Shown one piece after another: positions 15,014 through 22,402 of a stretch of DNA of 33,890 nucleotides (its first letter is position 1; every line of letters starts with the position of its first letter). This DNA comes from a virus. The notes beneath the pieces were generated by a model. The model worked only from the letters and a program-made list of their open reading frames with translations. It ran no database searches and was not told the DNA's origin. Both the position numbers and the translations under genes were made by a program. The DNA lies in IMG/VR virus record IMGVR_UViG_3300044733_004742, positions 1 to 33,890 of that record; one strand, given 5' to 3'.

Positions 15014-15462
15014 TGATTAAAAAAAGAATTATGCTGGTGTTTATTTTTATTGGTTCAGCAATAGGATTGTTTGTTTTAAATTCTAATCAACCAGAGTGCA
15101 TTAACCTATACGTAGACTACGGAAATAATTCTACAGTAGAAAAGAAATGCGTCAGTGCCGTTGGTGTAGTTAATTCTTTAGATTTATTAAAAGCAAATGG
15201 ATACAAAATAGAGGGAACAGCAAAGTATGGAAATGCTGTTGTCTGCAGAGTAAATAATTTTCCCAATAACAGTGTTGAAAAATGCCAAGACATGCCACCA
15301 GAAAATGCATATTGGGCCGTGTTAGTAAAAAAGAATCAGGCCTTGCCATTTCCAAGAAATGAATGGGGCTGGGCACAAAAGGGAATTAATGAAACTTTTG
15401 TTAGACCAGGGGACCACTTAGGCCTAGTATTTTCTACTAACGGAGAAGTAAGGTGGCCGTAG
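15013..15462 (+). CDS. Secreted or anchored transcobalamin-like (DUF4430-type) protein
   Basis: A 149-residue protein with an N-terminal signal or anchor (KKR, then a hydrophobic stretch at 7-22) and an extracellular-looking body with four cysteines (29, 46, 78, 91). The body has INLYVDYG (30-37), a SLDLLKANGY helix (55-64), KYGNAVVCRVNNFP (71-84), CQDMPPENAYWAVL (91-104) and FVRPGDHLGLVF (129-140). This order matches the transcobalamin C-terminal-like domain (DUF4430), found in vitamin B12 carriers and, in Actinobacteria, near ECF vitamin transporters. There is no lipobox ahead of Cys29, so a signal anchor is more likely than a lipoprotein. It lies two genes before a cobalamin adenosyltransferase, which supports a B12 role. 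Binding itself is inferred. Confidence 0.68.
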   Translation: MIKKRIMLVFIFIGSAIGLFVLNSNQPECINLYVDYGNNSTVEKKCVSAVGVVNSLDLLKANGYKIEGTAKYGNAVVCRVNNFPNNSVEKCQDMPPENAYWAVLVKKNQALPFPRNEWGWAQKGINETFVRPGDHLGLVFSTNGEVRWP

Positions 15463-15596
15463 AACTGTTAGAAGAAAAGGTTAAAAATAAATCTTTTCCA
15501 ATATTAATTGTTGCTCAGCTTTTTATAACAGTTATTGTTTTATCTGTAGTTAATGAAATTGCAGTAGATGTTTGGCGTTCTTTAAGGGGTCATTAA
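15453..15596 (+). CDS. 47-residue single-span membrane protein
   Basis: The GTG at 15453 lies 10 bases inside the end of the preceding gene, and the TAA overlaps the next ATG (TAATG). The product has a charged N-terminus (VELLEEKVKNK), one membrane helix (FPILIVAQLFITVIVLSVV) and a short cytosolic or external tail ending in WRSLRGH. It sits between a secreted transcobalamin-like protein and a cobalamin adenosyltransferase, so it may anchor or couple the two. No family was recognised. GTG is a rare start here, but no ATG is available. Confidence 0.55.
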   Translation: MAVELLEEKVKNKSFPILIVAQLFITVIVLSVVNEIAVDVWRSLRGH

Positions 15597-16093
15597 TGGT
15601 AATACTAAGTAAAATTTATACTAAAACTGGTGATGATGGGCAAACCTCTAACGCTAATAACGAAAGGGTGTCTAAGACTAGCCCTATGATGGAAGCAATA
15701 GGTGCTGTAGATGAGGCCAACTCTGCTATTGGAATGGCAACCGATGAGTATAATGATATTATTGAAAGAGTTCAGAGCGACTTATTTGATCTTGGTGCAG
15801 AGCTTGCGGGGGCCCCAACAATAACAATATCTGAAAACAGAGTGACATATTTAGAAAATGTAATTGATGACTACAATGAATATCTAGAGCCTCTAAGATC
15901 TTTTGTTTTACCAACAGGTCCACTGCACAATGCAAGGACTGTTGTAAGAAGGGCAGAGCGTGAAGTTTGGAAGATAGAAAATGTAAATCCAAACATTGCT
16001 AAGTATTTAAATCGTCTATCAGACTTATTGTTTGTTATGGCTAGATATCACAATAAAGGAAAAGAAAAAATGTGGGTGCCAAACAATGGGTAG
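15596..16093 (+). CDS. PduO-type ATP:cob(I)alamin adenosyltransferase
   Basis: A 165-residue enzyme that transfers adenosine from ATP to cob(I)alamin, making coenzyme B12. The ATG at 15596 overlaps the upstream stop; an in-frame TTG at 15572 would add residues not seen in the family. Diagnostic segments are KIYTKTGDDGQTS (6-18), ERVSK (23-27), AIGAVDEANSAIG (34-46), PTGPLHNARTVVRRAEREVW (106-125, with Arg114, Arg118, Arg119 and Glu121 of the catalytic RxxxRRxE) and YLNRLSDLLFVMAR (137-150). Length fits a lone PduO domain (about 180). All key positions appear intact, so it should be active. It would support adenosylcobalamin enzymes such as class II ribonucleotide reductase. The Cas4-like gene follows. 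Confidence 0.9.
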   Translation: MVILSKIYTKTGDDGQTSNANNERVSKTSPMMEAIGAVDEANSAIGMATDEYNDIIERVQSDLFDLGAELAGAPTITISENRVTYLENVIDDYNEYLEPLRSFVLPTGPLHNARTVVRRAEREVWKIENVNPNIAKYLNRLSDLLFVMARYHNKGKEKMWVPNNG

Positions 16094-16871
16094 AGATATA
16101 GTAAAGAATCTTAAATTTAAAAAGCATACTGGGAAACATTTTGATCCAGAAAGATTTGCTCAGTTGCTTGATGAGTCATATCGTAATACTAAAAGAGCAG
16201 ACGGAGAAATGACAAAGAAATCATTTAGTCCAAGCTCTTTAGGGTATGGGCATGGAACATGCCCTAGATACTGGTATATGGCTTTTAGTGGGGCAATGTT
16301 TATAGATGACAATGATGCTGTTGCCGTTGCAAATATGGCTCAGGGAACACAAGCGCATGAAAGACTTCAAAAGCTAATTGCTACAATGCCAGAGTTTAGA
16401 GCCGAAGAAGAAGAAATTATAAATGAATATCCTCCAATTCGTGGATTCATTGACTTGATTATGGAATATGACAATGAAACAGTGATTGGTGAAATTAAAA
16501 CTGCTAAGCAGGAAGTGTGGGACGCAAGACAGTCAGAGATGAAACCCACTGCCAATCACTTGTTGCAGTTATTGACATACATGAAATTAAAAAATGCAAA
16601 AGAAGGATTCTTTTTGTATGAAAATAAAAACACTCAAGAAATACTTGTAATACCAGTATCAATGAATGAAAGAAATACTAAAATAATTGAAGATACATTT
16701 TTATGGATGTGCGAAGTTTGGGATAATTTTAAAGATGGCGATCTTCCTATGAAGCCAGCAGGAGCATCTAAGTCAAAGATGCCTTGCACCTATTGCCCAG
16801 TTAAAAAGGAGTGTTATGCTGGATTAACTGGAACAGTTCAGATAGAAAGATTTGAAGTGCCATCACTATGA
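16086..16871 (+). CDS. Cas4/RecB-like exonuclease with Fe-S cluster motif
   Basis: A 261-residue PD-(D/E)XK nuclease from the ATG at 16086; an upstream TTG at 16032 is within the previous gene. Catalytic residues are His91, Asp123 (IRGFIDLIM), Glu136/Lys138 (GEIKTAK) and the QLLTY motif (161-165). Cys59 (GTCPRYW) and three C-terminal cysteines (234, 237, 243; CTYCPVKKEC) match the 4Fe-4S cluster of Cas4 and AddB. In phages such enzymes act as 5'-3' exonucleases in recombination. No cas1, cas2 or repeat array is present, so it is not part of a CRISPR locus. It overlaps its neighbours by 8 and 4 bases. Confidence 0.88.
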   Translation: MGRDIVKNLKFKKHTGKHFDPERFAQLLDESYRNTKRADGEMTKKSFSPSSLGYGHGTCPRYWYMAFSGAMFIDDNDAVAVANMAQGTQAHERLQKLIATMPEFRAEEEEIINEYPPIRGFIDLIMEYDNETVIGEIKTAKQEVWDARQSEMKPTANHLLQLLTYMKLKNAKEGFFLYENKNTQEILVIPVSMNERNTKIIEDTFLWMCEVWDNFKDGDLPMKPAGASKSKMPCTYCPVKKECYAGLTGTVQIERFEVPSL

Positions 16872-17155
16872 TTTGTGCCAATAAGGAATGCTTAAATGGT
16901 AAAGAGTTTACTCCTAAAACTCATAATCAAAAATATTGTTCAGAAGAGTGTTGCAGAATTGCAACTAATAAAAGAATAATGGAGAAGTATTATGAAAAAA
17001 AAGCAATACGAAATGGAACAATTATAAGAAAGTGCAAAAAGTGTAAGGCAAAGTTAAGTATATATCACAACGAAAGTTTTTGTTCTAGTTGTGAAAAGTC
17101 TATAAATTTAGAATCTAGAAACAGCCTTTTAAGGATGATAGATGACATTAGCTAG
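16868..17155 (+). CDS. Double zinc-finger protein
   Basis: A 95-residue basic protein with eight or nine cysteines. The N-terminal half has CANKEC...YCSEECC, a treble-clef-like pattern. The C-terminal half has CKKCKAKL...CSSC, a zinc ribbon. A lysine-rich helix (RIMEKYYEKKAIRNG) joins them. It overlaps the Cas4-like and RuvC-like genes by 4 and 14 bases. A DNA-binding partner in recombination is likely; no exact family was recognised. Confidence 0.6.
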   Translation: MICANKECLNGKEFTPKTHNQKYCSEECCRIATNKRIMEKYYEKKAIRNGTIIRKCKKCKAKLSIYHNESFCSSCEKSINLESRNSLLRMIDDIS

Positions 17156-17708
17156 CCTTGTTAAAACAAAAGCCAATAGAGTTTTAGGTATAGATGCTTC
17201 TACAAACTCTGTAGCTTTTTGCCTTATGGAAAATGATAAGCCTTTAAAATGGGGCAAGATAAATTTAGTTGGAGCAGACATATACGAAAAGATATATAAT
17301 GCAAAAGTAAATACTCATGCTATGCTAGAAGAATTAAAATCAGATTATATTGCAATAGAGGGAGCAATACTTGTCAAATCACCAGATGCTGTGATAAAAT
17401 TATCTTATGTCTATGGAGTTGTTATTGCTGAGCTTATGTCTACTGGCGCTGAGGTTATTACAATTAGCCCTTCCTCGTGGCAGGCGTTCATTGGCAATAA
17501 AAATCCAACGAAAGATGAAAAGTCTGAAATAAGATTGTCTAACCCAGGTTACGCAGAATCTTGGTATAAAACTCAGTTGCGTAATATGCGTAAGCAAAGG
17601 ACTGTAGATTATTTTAATAATAAATACGGTTTATCAATTACAGATTTTGACGTAGCAGATGCATTCGGCATTGCTCATTATGCAAATAAGGTGTTGACAC
17701 AAAGATGA
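17142..17708 (+). CDS. ruvC: RuvC-like Holliday junction resolvase
   Basis: A 188-residue RNase-H-fold nuclease. Acidic catalytic residues appear in order: Asp18 in VLGIDASTNS, Glu73 in YIAIEGAI and a C-terminal pair in DFDVADAFGIAHY. Typical RuvC is about 170 residues. A Lys/Arg-rich insertion around 140-155 (YKTQLRNMRKQR) could contact DNA. It would cut branched DNA made by RecA-dependent replication, preparing concatemers for the terminase. It shares an ATGA overlap with a glycosyltransferase gene. Confidence 0.85.
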   Translation: MTLASLVKTKANRVLGIDASTNSVAFCLMENDKPLKWGKINLVGADIYEKIYNAKVNTHAMLEELKSDYIAIEGAILVKSPDAVIKLSYVYGVVIAELMSTGAEVITISPSSWQAFIGNKNPTKDEKSEIRLSNPGYAESWYKTQLRNMRKQRTVDYFNNKYGLSITDFDVADAFGIAHYANKVLTQR

Positions 17709-18559
17709 TTCCAAAGAACTTATTTCAAACATACTATTGTGATTACAAAGATTTACCTAGTTATGTAAAAAATTGTACAGAAACATGGCAGCAAAACAAC
17801 CCAGATTTTAATTATATCTACATGAATGAATCTGAATGTCATAAATGGCTACTAGAAAACTATGATCCTCAATACGCAAGAGCTTACGAGTTGTTAAAGC
17901 ATAAAGCACAGAAGGGAGATCTTTGGAGATATAGTGTTGTAAATAAACTTGGCGGGATATATATGGACATAGACACTGTGTGCAGAAGACCTCTTTCTGA
18001 TGTAATTGATTACAATTATAATTTTATCACATCGCTAGAGCTAGAAAAAAATTCAATGTTTACTCAATGGGGCTTTGGAGGACAAGCAAATAATCCTATT
18101 CTAACTAACCTAACAAACTATATTATAGAAAATGTTGATGGTTGGCCAGATAATCAAAATTCTTTAAAAACTGATTTAACTGGGCCAGTGTCTTTTCAAA
18201 AAGCGGTAGTTAGCGTATTGGGTAACGACGCAGACCCAATAGTTAATTTAATGGATTCACATGATAGTAGTGTTTTAGATTTTGGTTTGACCTGGGAAGA
18301 TCGAATTAAAAATGCTACAGAAGAAATAAATAATTCTCCTGCAGCGCAAAAAGAAAAATTTGGGCTGTACACCTATAACTTTAATCAAGCTGGTAGACAT
18401 TTTATGTCTTCGCAAAGGTGGACAGACAATACATTTGGCAAACCAGGAGTTGTAACTAGAATTCTTGGTAGAAATCCTAGACAAATAAATACTGATTATG
18501 CTGAGGTTAAAATATATTTAAAAAATAGACCTGGCTATAACTCGTTTGGAGGAATGTAA
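17705..18559 (+). CDS. DXD-motif sugar transferase (GT32/OCH1-like)
   Basis: A 284-residue GT-A-fold glycosyltransferase. It starts MIPKNLFQTYY, like the IPKxIHQ start of the family. It has KAQKGDLWRYSVVNKLGGIY leading into MDIDT, where Asp88 and Asp90 form the metal and nucleotide-sugar-binding DXD. A second sugar-binding region lies around FGGQANNPI. The acceptor is not known. It sits among recombination and nucleotide genes (RuvC before, a methyltransferase and a DUF1599-like gene after), which makes DNA-base glycosylation worth testing. A surface glycan or virion protein is equally possible. Confidence 0.85.
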   Translation: MIPKNLFQTYYCDYKDLPSYVKNCTETWQQNNPDFNYIYMNESECHKWLLENYDPQYARAYELLKHKAQKGDLWRYSVVNKLGGIYMDIDTVCRRPLSDVIDYNYNFITSLELEKNSMFTQWGFGGQANNPILTNLTNYIIENVDGWPDNQNSLKTDLTGPVSFQKAVVSVLGNDADPIVNLMDSHDSSVLDFGLTWEDRIKNATEEINNSPAAQKEKFGLYTYNFNQAGRHFMSSQRWTDNTFGKPGVVTRILGRNPRQINTDYAEVKIYLKNRPGYNSFGGM

Positions 18560-18898
18560 ATGGCATTTGATTTAATTGGTTTAAATCCAACTGGAATAGA
18601 GGGAAGGCATTTTAGAAGAAATATTACTGCATGGTACTATTTTTGGGATAGTATTAGTGATCTTTATCCAGAGATAGCGTCTAAAGTTGAATACGCATAT
18701 TCTAATGACGGAGATATATTAGATAAAGAGTCTTGCGAAAAGTTAGCAACATTAATGATTGATGACATAGAAAATGGAACCATTAATCATTATTGTTATC
18801 AAAACTTTACAGTAAAGAAAATTATATCTCCTTCATACGCAGACTACTACGATTTTTATTTATTTTTAACTCAATCAGGTGGATTTAAAATATGTTAA
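18560..18898 (+). CDS. Conserved-looking phage protein of unknown function
   Basis: A 112-residue aromatic-rich protein with a GGAGG-type site and its ATG immediately after the previous stop. The start MAFDLIGLNPTG, followed by FRRNITAWYYFWDSI, resembles proteins I associate with actinophage genomes, where a similar N-terminus precedes a conserved Trp-rich core. No catalytic motif is visible. It ends seven bases into the next gene. Confidence 0.55.
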   Translation: MAFDLIGLNPTGIEGRHFRRNITAWYYFWDSISDLYPEIASKVEYAYSNDGDILDKESCEKLATLMIDDIENGTINHYCYQNFTVKKIISPSYADYYDFYLFLTQSGGFKIC

Positions 18899-19041
18899 AG
18901 CTTTATCAGAGCAAAGAGTGGTTGTATAGAAGATATGTTGTTCAAAAGAAAACCGTAACAGAAATAGGAAAAGAATGCGGTGTATCTGCTATGACTATAC
19001 AAAGATACATAGAGCAGTTTGGATTAATTAAAAAGCGATGA
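18892..19041 (+). CDS. 49-residue helix-turn-helix protein
   Basis: The ATG overlaps the previous gene by 7 bases and the TGA overlaps the next ATG (ATGA). The product is basic and almost all of it is one helix-turn-helix: RRYVVQKKTVTEIGKECGVS then AMTIQRYIEQFGLI. It looks like the DNA-binding part of a resolvase/Hin-type or homeodomain-like HTH. It is likely a small DNA-binding regulator or recruitment factor. Confidence 0.65.
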   Translation: MLKLYQSKEWLYRRYVVQKKTVTEIGKECGVSAMTIQRYIEQFGLIKKR

Positions 19042-19487
19042 ATATACTAGAGCTTGGGTCTGGCTCAGTCCCTTTACAAGGTGCCGTACATCATGATAGA
19101 ATAAAGCATTCCGAATGGATAGATGTGGCATGGGACTTAGAAGTTATTCCTTGGCCCTGTAAAAACGAGGAGTGGGATGAAGTCTATGCAATTGATGTGT
19201 TTGAGCATCTAAATACAGAAATTGCAGATTGGCTGTCTGAATGTCATAGGATACTTAAGGTAGGCGGAAAACTTACTTTAAGGCTTCCAGCATGGGACAA
19301 CGAATTATCTTATCGTGATCCAACGCATAAGAAAGTTTTTCACCATGAAACATTTGACTATTTTGATCCTGAAAAAGAATTGTATGAATTGTTTGGAAGG
19401 TACTACTGGGATAACGTTCCGTTATTTCAGGTGACATTTGTAGGTAGAGAAAATAATGATCTACGATTTGAACTGATTAGGAGATAA
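19038..19487 (+). CDS. Class I SAM-dependent methyltransferase-like protein
   Basis: A 149-residue protein with a Rossmann-type start, MNILELGSGSVPLQG (motif I), an acidic partner near VAWDLEVIPWPC, then DEVYAIDVFEHL (motif IV/V, as in Methyltransf_11 proteins) and ILKVGGKLTLRLPA. It is short for the family, so it may be minimal or lack substrate domains. Unlike DNA-base methylases it has no DPPY/NPPY or PC motif, so small molecule, sugar or protein acceptors are more likely. It lies between an HTH protein and a DUF1599-like protein. Confidence 0.72.
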   Translation: MNILELGSGSVPLQGAVHHDRIKHSEWIDVAWDLEVIPWPCKNEEWDEVYAIDVFEHLNTEIADWLSECHRILKVGGKLTLRLPAWDNELSYRDPTHKKVFHHETFDYFDPEKELYELFGRYYWDNVPLFQVTFVGRENNDLRFELIRR

Positions 19488-19488
19488 T

Positions 19489-19812
19489 ATGTTAAACCCA
19501 GTATTTAAAGATGTTACAAACTTTAACTGTAACGACCTTTATTTAAAATCAGTTGGCGCCCCTTCTGGTGGTAAAATATGGGAGGCATGCCATGAAATTG
19601 CACACTTACTAATTGAAAAGAATATATCTTATGGAGACTCAGCATTAAGTCCAGCACGTATATTTTCTCAAGCGGATTCTGTAGAACAACTTAAAGTTAG
19701 AATTGATGATAAATTAAATAGGGTTATGCACAATCAAGGGTATGCTGGGGATAATGACGTCGACGATCTGATTGGATATTTAGTTTTATATAAAATAGCT
19801 AAATCTGTTTGA
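19489..19812 (+). CDS. DUF1599/MazG-fold-like nucleotide protein
   Basis: A 107-residue helical protein with an AGGAGA site. Segments IAHLLIEKNISYGDSALSPA, then LKVRIDDKLNRVM and DVDDLIGYLVLYKIA, match the 'KxxxYGxS...RIxDKxxR...DxxDLxGYLxL' layout of DUF1599 and related phage NTP pyrophosphohydrolase-like proteins. Pfam files DUF1599 as a nucleotide-modification-associated domain. It may remove an unwanted dNTP or prepare a modified one. The assignment is by motif layout. Confidence 0.6.
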   Translation: MLNPVFKDVTNFNCNDLYLKSVGAPSGGKIWEACHEIAHLLIEKNISYGDSALSPARIFSQADSVEQLKVRIDDKLNRVMHNQGYAGDNDVDDLIGYLVLYKIAKSV

Positions 19813-19837
19813 TTTTTTAGTCGACTAGAAGTATAAT
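19809..19837 (+). promoter_or_regulatory. Promoter for a leaderless terminase message
   Basis: TTGATT at 19809-19814 and TATAAT at 19832-19837 have 17-base spacing. Six bases separate the -10 from the ATG at 19844, so the transcript should start at the ATG. No ribosome site precedes the ATG. This would give the packaging genes their own transcript. Confidence 0.65.
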
Positions 19838-19843
19838 GTATAT

Positions 19844-20380
19844 ATGACAGAATTAGAGCCAGCGGTACATTTTGACCGAATGAATAAAGTAGTTGAAGAG
19901 CTGCTAAAAGGAAATACTCCAACTCAAATAGCAACTGCTACTGGTTTTAAAAGAGCTGAAGTAGTTGAACTAATTGATGAATGGAAGCAAGTAGTCCATA
20001 ACGATGTAAGTTTGCGTGGTAGGGCTAAGGAAGCAATTTCTGGAGCAGACCAGCATTATGCTATGCTTATTAAAGAAGCCTGGAAAACTGTAGAGGATGC
20101 AGATACTCAAGGTCAGTTAAACGTTAAAGCAGGCGCACTTAAATTAATTGCAGACATAGAGACTAAAAGAATTACAATGCTTCAGGCCGTTGGCGTTTTA
20201 GAAAACAATGAAATTGCATCTCAAATTGCAGAAACAGAAAGAAAGCAAGAAATTTTAGTTGGCATATTAAAAGAAGTAACCGCTGGATGCCCTAAATGCA
20301 AACTAGATGTAGCAAAAAGATTGTCTCAAATAACTGGTATTGTTGAATCCGTAGTAATAGAAGAGTCCGATGTCGTTTAA
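19844..20380 (+). CDS. Putative terminase small subunit
   Basis: A 178-residue protein directly upstream of the large terminase, overlapping it by 11 bases. The N-terminal part has a helix-turn-helix (VEELLKGNTPTQIATATGFK, then RAEVVELIDEWK) as in DNA-recognising small terminase subunits. A long helical middle (GADQHYAMLIKEAWKTVEDA) would suit ring oligomerisation. A CPKCKLDV near the C-terminus may hold a metal or make contacts. Identification rests mainly on position and layout. The message appears to be leaderless. Confidence 0.7.
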   Translation: MTELEPAVHFDRMNKVVEELLKGNTPTQIATATGFKRAEVVELIDEWKQVVHNDVSLRGRAKEAISGADQHYAMLIKEAWKTVEDADTQGQLNVKAGALKLIADIETKRITMLQAVGVLENNEIASQIAETERKQEILVGILKEVTAGCPKCKLDVAKRLSQITGIVESVVIEESDVV

Positions 20381-22169
20381 TTTTAACGATCTAATTGATC
20401 TACTTGATGGCGAAGAGTTTGAAGAGAAACCAGTAGACCTTCGTGAATTTGTTACAAGCCCAAACTATTTAGGTCTTCCTCCGTTATCAGATATTCAATA
20501 TACTTTGATTGAAAAAAGTTCACAGATATATAAAGAACCAACACTTATAAAACTATTTGGAGAAGAAGAAGGAAAAAGAATTGCAAAACAAACTGCAACA
20601 GAAGTAGTTGCACAGTTAGGCAAGGGAAGTGGAAAAGATTACTGTTCTACTATTGCTGTTTCATATATAGTATATTTACTATTATGCTTAAAAGATCCAG
20701 CTTCTTATTATGGGAAGCCACCAGGAGATGCAATTGATATTATTAATATTGCTATAAACTCACAACAAGCAAACAATGTTTTCTTTAAGGGATTTAAAAC
20801 TAGAATCGATAAATCTCCCTGGTTTGTAGGAAAATATGAAGCTAAAGCATCTGAAATGAAATTTGATAAAGCAATTACAGTTCATTCAGGACACTCAGAG
20901 CGTGAAGCCTGGGAAGGTTACAATGTTATTGTTGTTATTCTAGACGAGATATCTGGATTTGCTATTGAAAATACAACAGGACACGATCAAGCTAAAACTG
21001 CTGATGCTATATACGATATGTACCGTGCATCTGTGGATTCTCGTTTTCCAGATTTTGGTAAAGTAATTCTTCTATCATTTCCAAGATTTAAAAATGATCC
21101 GATTCAAAAGTTTTATGAGTCAGTTATTGGAGAAAAAGAGACAGTAATTAGAACACATAAATTTAAAATTGACGAGGAACTTCCAGATGGAACTGAAGGA
21201 AATGAGTTTGAAATTGAATGGGAAGAAGACCATATAAAATCATACCTTATTCCAAAGGTATATGCGTTAAAGAGACCCACATGGGAAGTAAATCCAACAA
21301 GAAGTATTGAAGATTTTAAAACAGCATTTTATAAAAATGCTATGGACGCTTTGGGTAGATTTGCTTGCATGCCTCCAGAAATGATTGATGCATTTTTTAA
21401 GTCAAGAGAAAAAGTAGAAAAGGCTTTTAATAATACTGGAATTGCAGTAGATAAATTTGGAAGACTAGAAGAATGGTTTAAGCCAGACCCAGACAAAAAA
21501 TATTTTATTCACGTTGACTTGGCTCAAAAGCACGACCATTGTGCAGTTGCAATGGCACATGTTGATAGATGGGTAAATGTTAAAGTTACAAATGATTACT
21601 CTCAACCAGCTCCAATAGTACATGTAGATGCAGTAAGATATTGGACTCCTACACCAGATAAGTCTGTAGACTTTACTGAAGTAAAAGACTATATTCTTTC
21701 TTTAAGGACAAGAGGTTTTAATATTGGTGTCTGTACCTTTGACCGATGGAACTCTCACGATATGATGCAACAATTAAAACAATATGGAATTAATACAGAA
21801 ATTTTGTCAGTTGCAAAAAAACATTATGACGATATGGCTATGGTTATTTTAGAAGAAAGAATTAGTGGCCCACACATACCGTTACTTATTGATGAATTGC
21901 TTCAGCTTAAAATCATGAGAGACAAGGTAGACCACCCACGAAAGGGCTCAAAAGATTTAGCTGATGCAGTTTGTGGATCAATATTTAATTCAATTAGCAG
22001 AACAAGACCAGACTTGAATAATGAAATAAATATTCATACATATGAATCTATGTCCATGTATGATGATTTTAGTAGAGATAGATCAGACGTTATTAGCACA
22101 AACATGATTCGTCCGCCCAGGATGCCAGAAAGTTTGTCAGATGCCTTGGAAGGGATGGAAATAGTATGA
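20370..22169 (+). CDS. terL: Terminase large subunit
   Basis: A 599-residue packaging motor and nuclease. The ATPase domain has a Walker-A-like QLGKGSGKD (82-90) and Walker B VVILDEIS (188-195, Asp192/Glu193). The RNase-H-like nuclease domain has IHVDLAQKHDHCAV with Asp383 and, near the end, DLADAVCG with Asp532. The protein cleaves concatemeric DNA at the portal and pumps it into the prohead. Portal and capsid genes normally follow, but here an accessory block comes next, so the structural genes must lie outside the window. Confidence 0.93.
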   Translation: MSFNFNDLIDLLDGEEFEEKPVDLREFVTSPNYLGLPPLSDIQYTLIEKSSQIYKEPTLIKLFGEEEGKRIAKQTATEVVAQLGKGSGKDYCSTIAVSYIVYLLLCLKDPASYYGKPPGDAIDIINIAINSQQANNVFFKGFKTRIDKSPWFVGKYEAKASEMKFDKAITVHSGHSEREAWEGYNVIVVILDEISGFAIENTTGHDQAKTADAIYDMYRASVDSRFPDFGKVILLSFPRFKNDPIQKFYESVIGEKETVIRTHKFKIDEELPDGTEGNEFEIEWEEDHIKSYLIPKVYALKRPTWEVNPTRSIEDFKTAFYKNAMDALGRFACMPPEMIDAFFKSREKVEKAFNNTGIAVDKFGRLEEWFKPDPDKKYFIHVDLAQKHDHCAVAMAHVDRWVNVKVTNDYSQPAPIVHVDAVRYWTPTPDKSVDFTEVKDYILSLRTRGFNIGVCTFDRWNSHDMMQQLKQYGINTEILSVAKKHYDDMAMVILEERISGPHIPLLIDELLQLKIMRDKVDHPRKGSKDLADAVCGSIFNSISRTRPDLNNEINIHTYESMSMYDDFSRDRSDVISTNMIRPPRMPESLSDALEGMEIV

Positions 22170-22402
22170 ATACATATCAAGAAAAAGCAAAAGAGTGTAA
22201 GTGTTGTGGTAAGCACGTTCCTCTTCCTACAGTTTTAAAAGACTACAATGGAGTTACTGTATGCCCAACTACATTTTCAAACTGCATGGAATATAAAAGA
22301 ATATGGAAGTCTTTAGGCCAAAGGCCGAGTGGCTCAGTTAGGAAACATTTTTCAGAGTACGTTCAAAACCTTGTTGAACAGGAAAATTTAAATGAGTCAT
22401 AA
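22166..22402 (+). CDS. Small zinc-finger-like protein
   Basis: A 78-residue protein with an ATGA overlap with the terminase. CKCCGKHV and, 20 residues on, CPTTFSNCMEY could bind zinc; the C-terminus is a polar helix. It may be a packaging accessory or HNH-like remnant, but no HNH residues are visible. Function unknown. It overlaps the next gene by 11 bases. Confidence 0.5.
   Translation: MNTYQEKAKECKCCGKHVPLPTVLKDYNGVTVCPTTFSNCMEYKRIWKSLGQRPSGSVRKHFSEYVQNLVEQENLNES

Noticed and set aside
15596-16093. Ribonucleotide reductase to explain the B12 genes
   Set aside because: Looked for cysteine and radical-loop motifs of class II RNR in all frames listed; none was found in this window, so the enzyme using B12 is not identified here.
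16086-16871. Cas4-like gene as sign of a CRISPR system
   Set aside because: No repeat array and no cas1 or cas2; phages commonly carry Cas4-like exonucleases for recombination.
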